A DNA stretch of 7,791 nt from an uncultured Clostridia bacterium (GTDB lineage: Bacteria > Bacillota > Clostridia > Oscillospirales > Ruminococcaceae): assembly GCA_946535685.1 (NCBI GenBank), contig CAMNDR010000032.1, positions 1-7,791 on the forward strand. The letters run 5' to 3'. The number at the start of each line of letters is the position of its first letter. The stretch's first letter is position 1. Under the pieces are notes generated by a model. The model saw nothing but the letters and a program-made list of their open reading frames with translations, was not told where the DNA came from and searched no databases. Made by a program: the position numbers and the translations under genes. Positions 1 to 6,190 of the stretch are shown here, piece after piece.

Positions 1-53
1 CCCTGCCGCCCGGGAGTCCAGAGGGTGCCGGCGAGGGCACCCTCTGGGCAGGG
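1..53. repeat. Long two-part stem-loop upstream of the flavodoxin gene
   Basis: A perfect 12-bp stem pairs 18-29 (CCAGAGGGTGCC) with 36-47 (GGCACCCTCTGG) around a 6-base loop. An outer 6-bp stem pairs 1-6 (CCCTGC) with 48-53 (GCAGGG), leaving one strand with an unpaired stretch at 7-17. No T-run follows on the + strand, so it is not a standard rho-independent terminator for an upstream gene. It may continue beyond the left edge. It is the first of three stem-loops packed into the spacer before 148. Pairing is read directly; function is unknown. Confidence 0.7.
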
Positions 54-55
54 GG

Positions 56-76
56 TTAAGGGGCGCAGCCTCTTAA
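56..76. repeat. 9-bp stem-loop with GCA loop
   Basis: TTAAGGGGC (56-64) pairs with GCCTCTTAA (68-76), with one G-T wobble, around the loop GCA. It lies three bases after the previous stem-loop. The GCA loop recurs in the hairpins at 89-109 and 7486-7500, which suggests a related family. There is no T-tract after it. Confidence 0.6.
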
Positions 77-88
77 AATGCATAGGCA

Positions 89-109
89 GGGGGGGCTGCA
101 AGCCCCCCC
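89..109. repeat. 9-bp GC-rich stem-loop with GCA loop
   Basis: Seven G plus CT (89-97) pair perfectly with AG plus seven C (101-109) around GCA. The same core, shortened to four G and four C, recurs at 7486-7500 on the far side of the window. It sits 38 bases before the flavodoxin start. No T-run follows, and no promoter is visible between this hairpin and 148. Confidence 0.65.
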
Positions 110-147
110 AAAGCCATCCCATCCGAATCCAGAAATGAGGTATACCC

Positions 148-582
148 ATGAAAACAGCGATCGTTTACTATTCCAAGCACCACGGCAACACGAAGAAGGT
201 CGTAGATGCCATCGCCGCCGCGCACGAAGTCACCGTCTTCAACTGCATGGACGAAGTGCCGGATCTTTCGGACTTTGACCGCATCGGATTCGCCTCCGGC
301 ATTTATGCAGAGCATCCCGCCAAGCAGATCCGCAAGTTTGCAGCGGAGCATCTGCCCGAACAGAAGAAGATCTTCCTCATCATCACCGCCGCCATGCCGA
401 ATGACCGCTATTTCACTGATCTGACCAAAACGGCGGAGGAAAAGCACTGCCAGGTCATCGGGACTTATCACTGTGAGGGCTTCAACACCTTCGGCCCGTT
501 CAAGCTGATCGGCGGCACCTCGAAGGGGCATCCCACCCAGGAGGAGCTGGACGCAGCCGTCCGGTTTTACGAAGGGCTATGA
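148..582 (+). CDS. Flavodoxin-family protein
   Basis: The 144-residue product has the length and layout of a single-domain short-chain flavodoxin, a soluble FMN-binding electron carrier that may also be used as a domain by small oxidoreductases. It opens with a hydrophobic beta strand (TAIVYYS, residues 3-9), then the FMN phosphate loop SKHHGNTKK (9-17; family pattern S/T-x-x-x-G-N-T). Further segments typical of the clostridial relatives are FASGIYAEHP (48-57), GFNTFGPFKL (111-120) and GHPTQEEL (127-134) near the C-terminus. The start is supported by a weak AGAAATGAGG site 7 bases upstream. Its stop overlaps the next start in ATGA, so the two genes are probably translationally coupled. The redox partner cannot be read from the sequence. 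The fold is secure; the exact role is inference. Confidence 0.88.
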   Translation: MKTAIVYYSKHHGNTKKVVDAIAAAHEVTVFNCMDEVPDLSDFDRIGFASGIYAEHPAKQIRKFAAEHLPEQKKIFLIITAAMPNDRYFTDLTKTAEEKHCQVIGTYHCEGFNTFGPFKLIGGTSKGHPTQEELDAAVRFYEGL

Positions 583-2126
583 AACGCCGTTTCTGTGCGG
601 CAGCGCTCCTGACAGCCGCAGTGCTCTGCATCGGAATGCCTGCGCCCGTCTCTGCCGATACCAGGGAAGTTCTTGTCACCAATACGGAAGAGCTCCTTGC
701 AGCGCTCGCAGATGCGAAGGCAGGCGATGAGATCATCCTGCGGGAAGGCACCTACGAAAATGACAAATGGACGGGCAAATGGGCAGCGTTCTTTGCGGAG
801 GCCTCCGGCACCGAAGCTGCGCCCATCATCCTGCGCAGCGAGGATCCGGAGCACCCGGCGACGGTCTGCGGCGTGGATCAGTCCAACAAGGTCGCACTCT
901 CCATCAAGGGCGACTGGTGGCGGATCGAAAACCTGCGGGTCGGCGAGGCACAGAAGGGCATCGTGCTCGACCAGTCCTGCTGCAGCGTGATCTCCGGCTG
1001 CGAGGTGTTCAACACCGGTTCCGAGGGCATCCATCTGCGGGATGATTCCGCACACTGTCTGGTGGAAAACTGCATCGTGCATGACACCGGAACGGTCACC
1101 CCGAAATACGGCGAGGGCATCTACATCGGCTCTGCCATCGGCACCGAGGGCTATGGCTTCGAGTGCCATTACAACACCATCCGCCGCTGTGATATTTCCC
1201 GTGTGGCGGCGGAATGCGTGGACATCAAGGAATTTACCTGCGGCACTGTCGTGGAGGACTGCACCTTTGACGGCTCCTGCATTTCCGGCGAAAACGGCGC
1301 CAACAGCTTCATCGAGATCAAGGGCAACGACTGCATCATCCGCCGCAACACCGGCCGCCGCAACGGCTGTGAACAGCAGCTCTATGGCTTTGATCTCTAC
1401 TGCCCCACGCCCGAATGGGGGCAGAATGCGAAGATCTACGAAAACACGCTCTATCTGGACGATGCCTCGGTCAATTCCGTGGCCGGCTGGAAGTGCGCAG
1501 CGCAGGTGTTCCGGAATACGGTCGATCCGCCGGAATGTGCCATCGGCTCGAACGGCAACCGCATCATGGATGTGCAGGGGATCACGCTTCCCGGTGATGC
1601 GGATGAGAACGGTCTGTGCAATGCAGAGGACATCCTGACACTGCAAAGCCGCATCCATGGAAAGACAGACGGCCATATTTCGCCGGAAAATGCCGATCTG
1701 AACGGCGACGGCGTGACCGATGTCTTTGACCTTGCGCTCCTCAAGCGGCAGATCCTCTCTGAAACATCGCAGGATCCGGTCTATGCAGTCTCCTTCAGGA
1801 AGGAGGATGCCGGAAAATGGCGTGCCTGCAACGGTCTCGGCAGCCATACCGTGACCTTCACCGTCCAGGCAGAGCCCGGTGCAGAGCTAAAGCTCGGCTG
1901 GGGTGTCTGGGATCCGGCCATCGAGAACATTGATACCGGCAAAAACGGCAAGTGGACGCAGTTTTCCTTCGATCCGCTGACTGTTCCGGAAAATGGCATC
2001 GTGCAGGTCAGCGCCAGACTGCCGGAGGATGCCACCAGCCTTGCGCTGGAGGTCTGGACGTATCAGAACAGCACCGGCAAGCTCGACGAGGACAGCGTTG
2101 TCCTCCGGTCTGTCACAGCACAATAA
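579..2126 (+). CDS. Secreted dockerin-bearing right-handed beta-helix protein
   Basis: This 515-residue secreted protein probably attaches to a cellulosome scaffoldin and acts on or binds plant cell-wall polysaccharide. Residues 1-26 are a signal peptide (basic MKRR, hydrophobic core, VSA before the cut). Residues about 30-335 form a right-handed parallel beta-helix: a GDEIIL-REGTY opening, then repeated coils, GEGIYIGSA at 178-186, and AECVDIKE at 211-218. The opening recalls the PL6/pectate-lyase-like group, but no catalytic set is certain. Residues 339-395 are a type I dockerin with two Ca loops: D340, D342, N344, D351 and D373, N375, D377, D381, D384. Unusually the dockerin is internal; about 110 residues follow, with several Trp (W414, W441, W444, W459, W493), resembling a beta-sandwich carbohydrate-binding module. 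The gene starts inside the flavodoxin stop codon with no good ribosome site of its own. Enzyme activity is unproven. Confidence 0.9.
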   Translation: MKRRFCAAALLTAAVLCIGMPAPVSADTREVLVTNTEELLAALADAKAGDEIILREGTYENDKWTGKWAAFFAEASGTEAAPIILRSEDPEHPATVCGVDQSNKVALSIKGDWWRIENLRVGEAQKGIVLDQSCCSVISGCEVFNTGSEGIHLRDDSAHCLVENCIVHDTGTVTPKYGEGIYIGSAIGTEGYGFECHYNTIRRCDISRVAAECVDIKEFTCGTVVEDCTFDGSCISGENGANSFIEIKGNDCIIRRNTGRRNGCEQQLYGFDLYCPTPEWGQNAKIYENTLYLDDASVNSVAGWKCAAQVFRNTVDPPECAIGSNGNRIMDVQGITLPGDADENGLCNAEDILTLQSRIHGKTDGHISPENADLNGDGVTDVFDLALLKRQILSETSQDPVYAVSFRKEDAGKWRACNGLGSHTVTFTVQAEPGAELKLGWGVWDPAIENIDTGKNGKWTQFSFDPLTVPENGIVQVSARLPEDATSLALEVWTYQNSTGKLDEDSVVLRSVTAQ

Positions 2127-2133
2127 AAGCAGC

Positions 2134-2160
2134 GCCCTGCCGGAAACGGCAGGGCATTTT
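2134..2160 (+). terminator. Rho-independent terminator after the dockerin gene
   Basis: GCCCTGCCG (2134-2142) pairs perfectly with CGGCAGGGC (2147-2155) around a GAAA tetraloop, followed by ATTTTAT. It begins 7 bases after the stop at 2126. The T-run is short, so read-through is possible, but a new promoter follows within 30 bases, in keeping with a transcription-unit boundary. Confidence 0.85.
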
Positions 2161-2185
2161 ATCGTGTAAATCTTCACAAAATGCA

Positions 2186-2214
2186 TTGACTTTTTTCTTA
2201 AAATAAGGTATAAT
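2186..2214 (+). promoter_or_regulatory. Sigma-A promoter for the GGDEF-EAL gene
   Basis: The -35 box TTGACT (2186-2191; 5 of 6 to consensus) and the -10 box TATAAT (2209-2214; 6 of 6) are separated by exactly 17 bases in an AT-rich stretch that stands out from the GC-rich surroundings. Transcription should begin near 2220-2222, giving a leader of about 100 bases before 2321. This is the clearest promoter in the window and should drive the PAS-GGDEF-EAL and PAQR genes. Confidence 0.85.
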
Positions 2215-2220
2215 AATATA

Positions 2221-2320
2221 TATGCATATTTATCCGCAGCGTAAAGCGGCAGAAGCTACGGTTTTCCAGGATACAGGATGAAAAGCGGGAGGAAGGTCAC
2301 CGTGCCGCAGGTGCAGAACT
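2221..2320 (+). promoter_or_regulatory. Structured 5' leader of the GGDEF-EAL gene
   Basis: The predicted untranslated leader can fold in alternative ways. CCGC (2234-2237) can pair with GCGG (2246-2249); or CGT plus AGC (2240-2242, 2245-2247) can pair with GCT plus ACG (2255-2260), with AA bulged. CACC (2298-2301) can pair with GGTG (2310-2313), which covers the only Shine-Dalgarno-like bases (AGGTG, 2309-2313) close to the gene start. The strongest ribosome site in the leader (GGGAGGAAGG, 2287-2296) is 24 bases from the ATG at 2321, too far to serve it. The AAAGC...GCTACGG segment faintly resembles the inner part of a c-di-GMP-I (GEMM) aptamer, but the upstream aptamer half is missing. Pairings are seen; regulation is inference. 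Confidence 0.4.
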
Positions 2321-2349
2321 ATGAGAAAGAATACCATTTTATGGATTGA
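2278..2349 (+). CDS. Possible 23-residue upstream ORF overlapping the GGDEF-EAL start
   Basis: A short frame opens with ATG at 2278 and ends with TGA at 2347-2349, overlapping the first 29 bases of the next gene in another frame. The peptide starts MKSGRKVTVPQ and is basic at its N-terminus. AGGA at 2268-2271 lies 6 bases before the ATG. Alternatively a GTG at 2302 in the same frame sits 5 bases after the strong GGGAGGAAGG site and would give 15 residues. Either would make translation of the main gene depend on ribosomes ending 26 bases inside it. It is too short for codon statistics, so this remains a suggestion. Confidence 0.2.
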   Translation: MKSGRKVTVPQVQNYEKEYHFMD

Positions 2350-4609
2350 GCTGTTTTTTGCAGTCCTGTCCATCTGGGTGCTGTTTATGGTGGGGGCGTA
2401 TCCGGAGATGTCCATGATCGCGCTCCGGATCTACATTATCGCCCTGATCGTCATCACGATCGGCATGGTCATGGCCGTGCGCTATTACCAGAGCCAGCAC
2501 AGCTCTGTGGACATCGACCGCATCTGTGAAATGGTGCGGCATATCGAAGTCCCCGCCTTCATCTGGTCGGATGATCTTTCCACGATGTACACCAATGAAG
2601 CGATGGATGACCTGCTCGGCATCGGTGAGAGCGAAGATCCCGGCGACACAGCCGTGCTTCTGAGCAATTTCTTCCATTCCATCGGCCTGAGTCCCCGTGA
2701 TGCCGCCGATATCCTCAACGGCAAGACCTTTGACAGCGGCGTCCTCGATGAGGACGGCGACAAGCGCTACATTTCCTGGACGACCTCCATGCTCAAGCAG
2801 GGCGCCCATGCCACGCTGTATTTCTCCATCGGCTTCGAGACCACCGAGCTTGAGGAGGCCAAGCAGTCCCTGACCGCCTACGCCCAGAGCCTTGCGAAAT
2901 CCCAGAGCCGCTATGCCCTGTCGATGAAGCTCTCCGGCATCGGTATCCTCCTGTGCGAGAGCGTCCACGACATCTACTACGTTTCGCCTGAAGCACAGCA
3001 GTTCCTCGGCATCCATACCGACCACATCTCGTTCCTCGAATTCCGCAAGAAGCTCCACCCCGAGGATCGCATGCTGTTCGATGATTACCTGAACAAGATC
3101 CGCTCCACCAAGCCCTCCAATGCCTCCAGCAAGCCCCGCTCCCTGGAGCTGCGGATCCGTGCGGCAGCCGGAAAGCCCTATATCTGGTACTCGTACCACT
3201 ATCACGAGAACCTGACCGCTTCCAACGGCTCGCCCATCATCGGCGGTGCCCTGATCGACATCACCATCGAGAAAAACAAGGATGCGATGATCGAGCGCCT
3301 CGCCTTCATGGACGAGACCACCGAGATCGCCAACCGCAACAAGCTCATGCACGACGGTGCCGAGACCTTCCGCATCTGTCAGGTCATGGGAAGCTGCTGC
3401 TGGATCATCGTGCTCGACATCGACCGCTTCCACATCATCAACGACTCCTACGGCTACGAGAACGGCGACAAGATCCTCAAGAATTTCGCCCATATCCTTT
3501 GCAAATACACCGCTTCCGGCGGCTTTGCAGCAAGGGTGAGCGCGGATAATTTCGCCCTCGTGCTGCATGATTACACCGACCACGGCGACGACGAGCTCCC
3601 CGGGCGCACCTTAGAGCATATCCGTGCCGATATGGCAACGCTCTCCTGCGGCGAGTTCACCAACCTGTCGCTGACCTGCTCCGCCGGCTTTGCCCGCATC
3701 CCGTCCGACGGCCACAGCTTCACCGAGGTGCTCGAACATGCCGAATTTGCGCTTGCAATGGGCAAGGGCGAGCTGTCCTACGTCATGGGCTATGATGCGA
3801 ATATGCACCGTGAGATCGTCAGCCAGGGCGAGATGGAGAAGGAGCTGCTCAGCGCCATCGAGCAGAAGCATCTCCAGCTCTATTATCAGCCGAAGGTCGA
3901 TCTCAAGACCAATAAGATCATGGGCGCCGAGGCGCTGATCCGCTGGATCAAGCCGGACGGCACGATGATCTCCCCGAATGTGTTCATCCCGATCGCCGAA
4001 AAGACCGGCATGATCTCGGATATCAGCCATTTCGTGCTCTGCGAGGCATGCGAGCAGAATGCGCTCTGGCAGCAGATGGGTCTGACGCCGATCGTCATGT
4101 CCATCAACTTCGCATCCGGCGATTTCTACCAGGCAAATGTCTGCGATACCGTGCAGGATGAGCTGTACCGTGTCGGCCTGCAGCCCAAGTGGCTCGAGCT
4201 CGAGCTCACAGAGCGCCTGGCACTCGGCGACATCAACTACACCGTCCAGCAGATGAATGCGCTGCGTGATATGGGCATTCTTCTGGCAATGGACGACTTT
4301 GGCACCGGCTATTCTTCCCTGAGCTATATCCAGCTTCTGCCGCTGACGCTGCTCAAGCTCGACCGCTCGTTCATCATCGAGATCGTGACCGATACGGTGG
4401 CGCAGGAGATCGTCTCCGCCGTCATCAAGATCGCGAAGTCTATGGATATTGAGACCATCGCCGAGGGCGTGGAATACGAAGATCAGGCCGAGGTGCTGCG
4501 GAAGATGGGCTGTGACTACATCCAGGGTTATCTCTACGGCAAGCCCATGCCGGCGCTGGAATTCCAGAAGCGTCTGGAAATCAACACCTACGGAAAGGAG
4601 ATCTCGTAA
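2321..4609 (+). CDS. Membrane PAS-PAS-GGDEF(degenerate)-EAL c-di-GMP phosphodiesterase
   Basis: The 762-residue protein probably hydrolyses c-di-GMP to pGpG at the inner face of the membrane. Residues 5-24 and 31-54 are two transmembrane helices. Residues about 65-180 and 195-320 look like PAS-type sensor folds, the second ending in the usual DIT linker (313-315). The GGDEF domain (about 325-495) keeps the metal-binding segment VLDIDRF (364-370) and IND (373-375), but its signature is SADNF (407-411) instead of GGDEF, and no RxxD inhibitory site precedes it, so cyclase activity is unlikely. The EAL domain (about 503-755) is complete: E537 of EAL, N596, E628/E631, D658-D659 of DDFGTGYS, K679, E715 of AEGVE and Q735. 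ATG 2321 is the only start in the open frame after the stop at 2279. The next gene begins directly at the stop codon. Domain calls are secure; the PAS ligand is unknown. Confidence 0.92.
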   Translation: MRKNTILWIELFFAVLSIWVLFMVGAYPEMSMIALRIYIIALIVITIGMVMAVRYYQSQHSSVDIDRICEMVRHIEVPAFIWSDDLSTMYTNEAMDDLLGIGESEDPGDTAVLLSNFFHSIGLSPRDAADILNGKTFDSGVLDEDGDKRYISWTTSMLKQGAHATLYFSIGFETTELEEAKQSLTAYAQSLAKSQSRYALSMKLSGIGILLCESVHDIYYVSPEAQQFLGIHTDHISFLEFRKKLHPEDRMLFDDYLNKIRSTKPSNASSKPRSLELRIRAAAGKPYIWYSYHYHENLTASNGSPIIGGALIDITIEKNKDAMIERLAFMDETTEIANRNKLMHDGAETFRICQVMGSCCWIIVLDIDRFHIINDSYGYENGDKILKNFAHILCKYTASGGFAARVSADNFALVLHDYTDHGDDELPGRTLEHIRADMATLSCGEFTNLSLTCSAGFARIPSDGHSFTEVLEHAEFALAMGKGELSYVMGYDANMHREIVSQGEMEKELLSAIEQKHLQLYYQPKVDLKTNKIMGAEALIRWIKPDGTMISPNVFIPIAEKTGMISDISHFVLCEACEQNALWQQMGLTPIVMSINFASGDFYQANVCDTVQDELYRVGLQPKWLELELTERLALGDINYTVQQMNALRDMGILLAMDDFGTGYSSLSYIQLLPLTLLKLDRSFIIEIVTDTVAQEIVSAVIKIAKSMDIETIAEGVEYEDQAEVLRKMGCDYIQGYLYGKPMPALEFQKRLEINTYGKEIS

Positions 4610-5308
4610 ATGGCAACTGAAGCCGCCAGATCCGAAACGCCCGCCCAGGAATCCAAACCGAAAAAGCCCTATACACTGGGCGAGGAGATATTCAACTCCG
4701 TGACCCACGGCGTGGGAGCGCTGCTCTCGATCGCCGGAACGGTGCTGGTGATCGTCTTTGCGGCGATCAACCGCGGTGCGATGGAGGTCGTGACCGGCTC
4801 GCTGTTCGGGGCATCGCTCATCATCCTCTACACGATGTCCACGCTCTACCATGCGATCACGAACCCGACCGCCAAGAAGGTCTTTCAGATCCTCGATCAC
4901 AACACGATCTTCCTGCTGATCGCCGGAACGTATACGCCGTATACGCTCTGCTGCATCAAGCCGATGTGGCTCGGCTGGACGATCTTCGGCTGCATCTGGG
5001 GCGCTGCGGTGCTGGGCATCGTGTTCAGCTCGATCAGCCTGGAGAAATTCCGCAAGCTCTCGACCATCTGCTACATCATCATGGGCTGGGGCATCATTTT
5101 CGCCATCAAGCCCCTGAAAGAGGGCATGCCGAGATTCAGCCTCATCATGCTCATTCTGGGCGGTGTGCTGTACTCGCTCGGCTGCATTTTCTACGTGAAG
5201 AAAAGCATTAAATATTTCCATTCCATCTGGCATATTTTCGTTGTCGGCGGCAGCCTGCTGCACTGGTTCTCAGTGTTCTGGGCGATCGGGATGCCGGTTG
5301 GATCGTAA
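4610..5308 (+). CDS. trhA: PAQR / hemolysin III family membrane protein
   Basis: The 232-residue polytopic membrane protein belongs to the HlyIII/TrhA/YqfA branch of the PAQR superfamily, whose eukaryotic members include adiponectin receptors. After a charged Pro/Lys-rich tail (1-20) comes EEIFNSVTHGVGA (25-37, family N-terminal signature), then about seven hydrophobic helices. The putative zinc-site residues are all there: S77-x-x-x-H81 (STLYH), D96-H97 (LDHNT), and H204 and H208 (HSIWH), with H218 one turn on. IAGTYTP (104-110) is another family signature. Proposed bacterial roles concern membrane lipid homeostasis or hydrolase activity; lysis itself is doubtful. The ATG follows the previous stop immediately (TAAATG), with GAAAGGAG 9 bases upstream inside that gene, so co-expression with the c-di-GMP phosphodiesterase is expected. 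Confidence 0.92.
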   Translation: MATEAARSETPAQESKPKKPYTLGEEIFNSVTHGVGALLSIAGTVLVIVFAAINRGAMEVVTGSLFGASLIILYTMSTLYHAITNPTAKKVFQILDHNTIFLLIAGTYTPYTLCCIKPMWLGWTIFGCIWGAAVLGIVFSSISLEKFRKLSTICYIIMGWGIIFAIKPLKEGMPRFSLIMLILGGVLYSLGCIFYVKKSIKYFHSIWHIFVVGGSLLHWFSVFWAIGMPVGS

Positions 5309-5316
5309 GGATTTTT

Positions 5317-5351
5317 GCGTGCTTACGCACGCTTAGGAGGCTGAGCCTCCT
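5317..5351. repeat. Two adjacent stem-loops between trhA and the DUF4272 gene
   Basis: GCGTGC (5317-5322) pairs with GCACGC (5327-5332) around TTAC. Two bases later AGGAGGC (5335-5341) pairs with GCCTCCT (5345-5351) around TGA. A T-run (TTTTT, 5366-5370) comes 14 bases after the second stem, too far for a standard terminator, though the pair could still attenuate or protect the trhA transcript end. The second stem has the same G-run, short loop, C-run plan as the other intergenic hairpins in this window. Confidence 0.6.
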
Positions 5352-5385
5352 GCACCTGCATCTTGTTTTTGAAATGGAGAAGCAC

Positions 5386-6045
5386 ATGAAAACACCACAG
5401 GAACGCAAATCCGAAAGCGAGGCCTACATCCGCTCGCAGGGCATCGGTGTATTTGAAGGCCTGCCGTACTGTCCGGACGAAAGCGAAGTCCGTTTCAAGA
5501 GCTTTGACGCCATCTGCAGGCGGGCGGTTGCAGCGCTCATCATGACGCAGTATGTATTCGAGCTTGGCAAGGAAAAGCCTGACAATCTCAGCTTTTATGT
5601 CGGCCTGCTCAAACGGTACGGCGTGGCAGATGCTCTCAATGCAAAGGAGCGCAAGCTCTATTCCATGCAGTTCAAGCAGCAGGATGCGATGGATGTCGTC
5701 TGGGAATACGAATGCTACTGGGCGCTCGTCTGGGCGCTTGGCCTGGTGGATGACATCCGGAATGCCGGCGAGATCTGCGACTGTGACAAGGCGATCCATC
5801 TTGTGGCGGACTGCAGCGATATGGAGGCCTTCAAGGCGCAGTGCCATCTGCGCAGCCCGGGCGAGATCCTCGACATGCTCGATCTCTATTACCGCTATCA
5901 CTGGGCATGTGTCCAGAAGCGTGCCATTGATCCGAACCTGCCGACCGGCAATCTGAACGAGGAGGTCGTCTGGGAGCGCCGGAGGGGTCTGGAATGGCTC
6001 ATCTCCGAGGAAGACGACTGGCACGATATTGCATTGCATACGTGA
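5386..6045 (+). CDS. DUF4272 domain-containing protein
   Basis: The 219-residue, probably cytoplasmic protein matches the DUF4272 family in layout: ERKSESEAYIRSQGI near the start (6-20), LPYCPDESEVRFKS (26-39), RRAVAALIMTQYV (45-57), EYECYWALVWALGLVDDI (107-124; the family's conserved E...WALG block), and the C-terminal VVWERRRGLEWL...DDW (194-212). The family has no established biochemical function. No signal peptide or membrane helix is seen. I prefer ATG 5386 to the in-frame ATG at 5374, because GGAG at 5376-5379 lies 6 bases before 5386, while nothing Shine-Dalgarno-like precedes 5374. The longer form would add four residues. It stands alone between two hairpin-rich spacers, so its context gives no clue to function. 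Confidence 0.85.
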   Translation: MKTPQERKSESEAYIRSQGIGVFEGLPYCPDESEVRFKSFDAICRRAVAALIMTQYVFELGKEKPDNLSFYVGLLKRYGVADALNAKERKLYSMQFKQQDAMDVVWEYECYWALVWALGLVDDIRNAGEICDCDKAIHLVADCSDMEAFKAQCHLRSPGEILDMLDLYYRYHWACVQKRAIDPNLPTGNLNEEVVWERRRGLEWLISEEDDWHDIALHT

Positions 6046-6073
6046 TTGCGCAGAATAAGTGCAATCTGCGGGT

Positions 6074-6142
6074 GCAGGGCCGCATGGTCCTGCCGAGGGG
6101 GCAAGGGGGGCGAGCAGCCCCCCTAAGCGGGCAAAGCCCGCT
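6074..6142. repeat. Three consecutive stem-loops in the spacer before the phosphofructokinase gene
   Basis: GCAGGGCC (6074-6081) pairs with GGTCCTGC (6086-6093) around GCAT, with one G-T wobble. GGGGGGC (6105-6111) pairs perfectly with GCCCCCC (6117-6123) around GAGCA. AGCGGGC (6126-6132) pairs perfectly with GCCCGCT (6136-6142) around AAA. None is followed by a T-run on the + strand. They fill most of the 145-base spacer and end just where the probable promoter starts. Termination of the DUF4272 transcript is possible but not shown by the sequence. Confidence 0.65.
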
Positions 6143-6168
6143 GAAAACCTATCCTAATATACTATATT
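6141..6168 (+). promoter_or_regulatory. Probable promoter of the phosphofructokinase gene
   Basis: CTGAAA (6141-6146; 4 of 6 to TTGACA) and TATATT (6163-6168; 5 of 6 to TATAAT) are 16 bases apart in the only AT-rich part of this spacer. Transcription would start near 6175, right at the ribosome site AAAGGAGG (6175-6182), giving a very short leader. An overlapping TATACT (6158-6163) is an alternative -10 box but has no matching -35 box. The -35 overlaps the 3' arm of the last stem-loop. Confidence 0.45.
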
Positions 6169-6190
6169 CACATTAAAGGAGGAAACTATC

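Noticed and set aside
627..632. A lipoprotein signal at Cys17 of the dockerin protein.
   Set aside because: The residues before the Cys (AAVL) lack the small residue required at -1, and a normal VSA cleavage site follows at residue 26.
567..1847. A 426-residue minus-strand open frame opposite the dockerin protein gene.
   Set aside because: The + strand protein has a signal peptide, beta-helix and dockerin; the antisense frame has no recognisable domain.
3611..5263. A 550-residue minus-strand open frame spanning the EAL and trhA genes.
   Set aside because: It is a GC-rich antisense shadow of two well-supported genes, with a low-complexity product rich in His, Asp and Arg.
5317..5370. A rho-independent terminator after trhA.
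   Set aside because: The T-run lies 14 bases beyond the second stem, so it does not have the standard layout; recorded as stem-loops only.
5374..5388. ATG 5374 as the start of the DUF4272 gene.
   Set aside because: No Shine-Dalgarno sequence precedes it, while GGAG lies 6 bases before the in-frame ATG at 5386.
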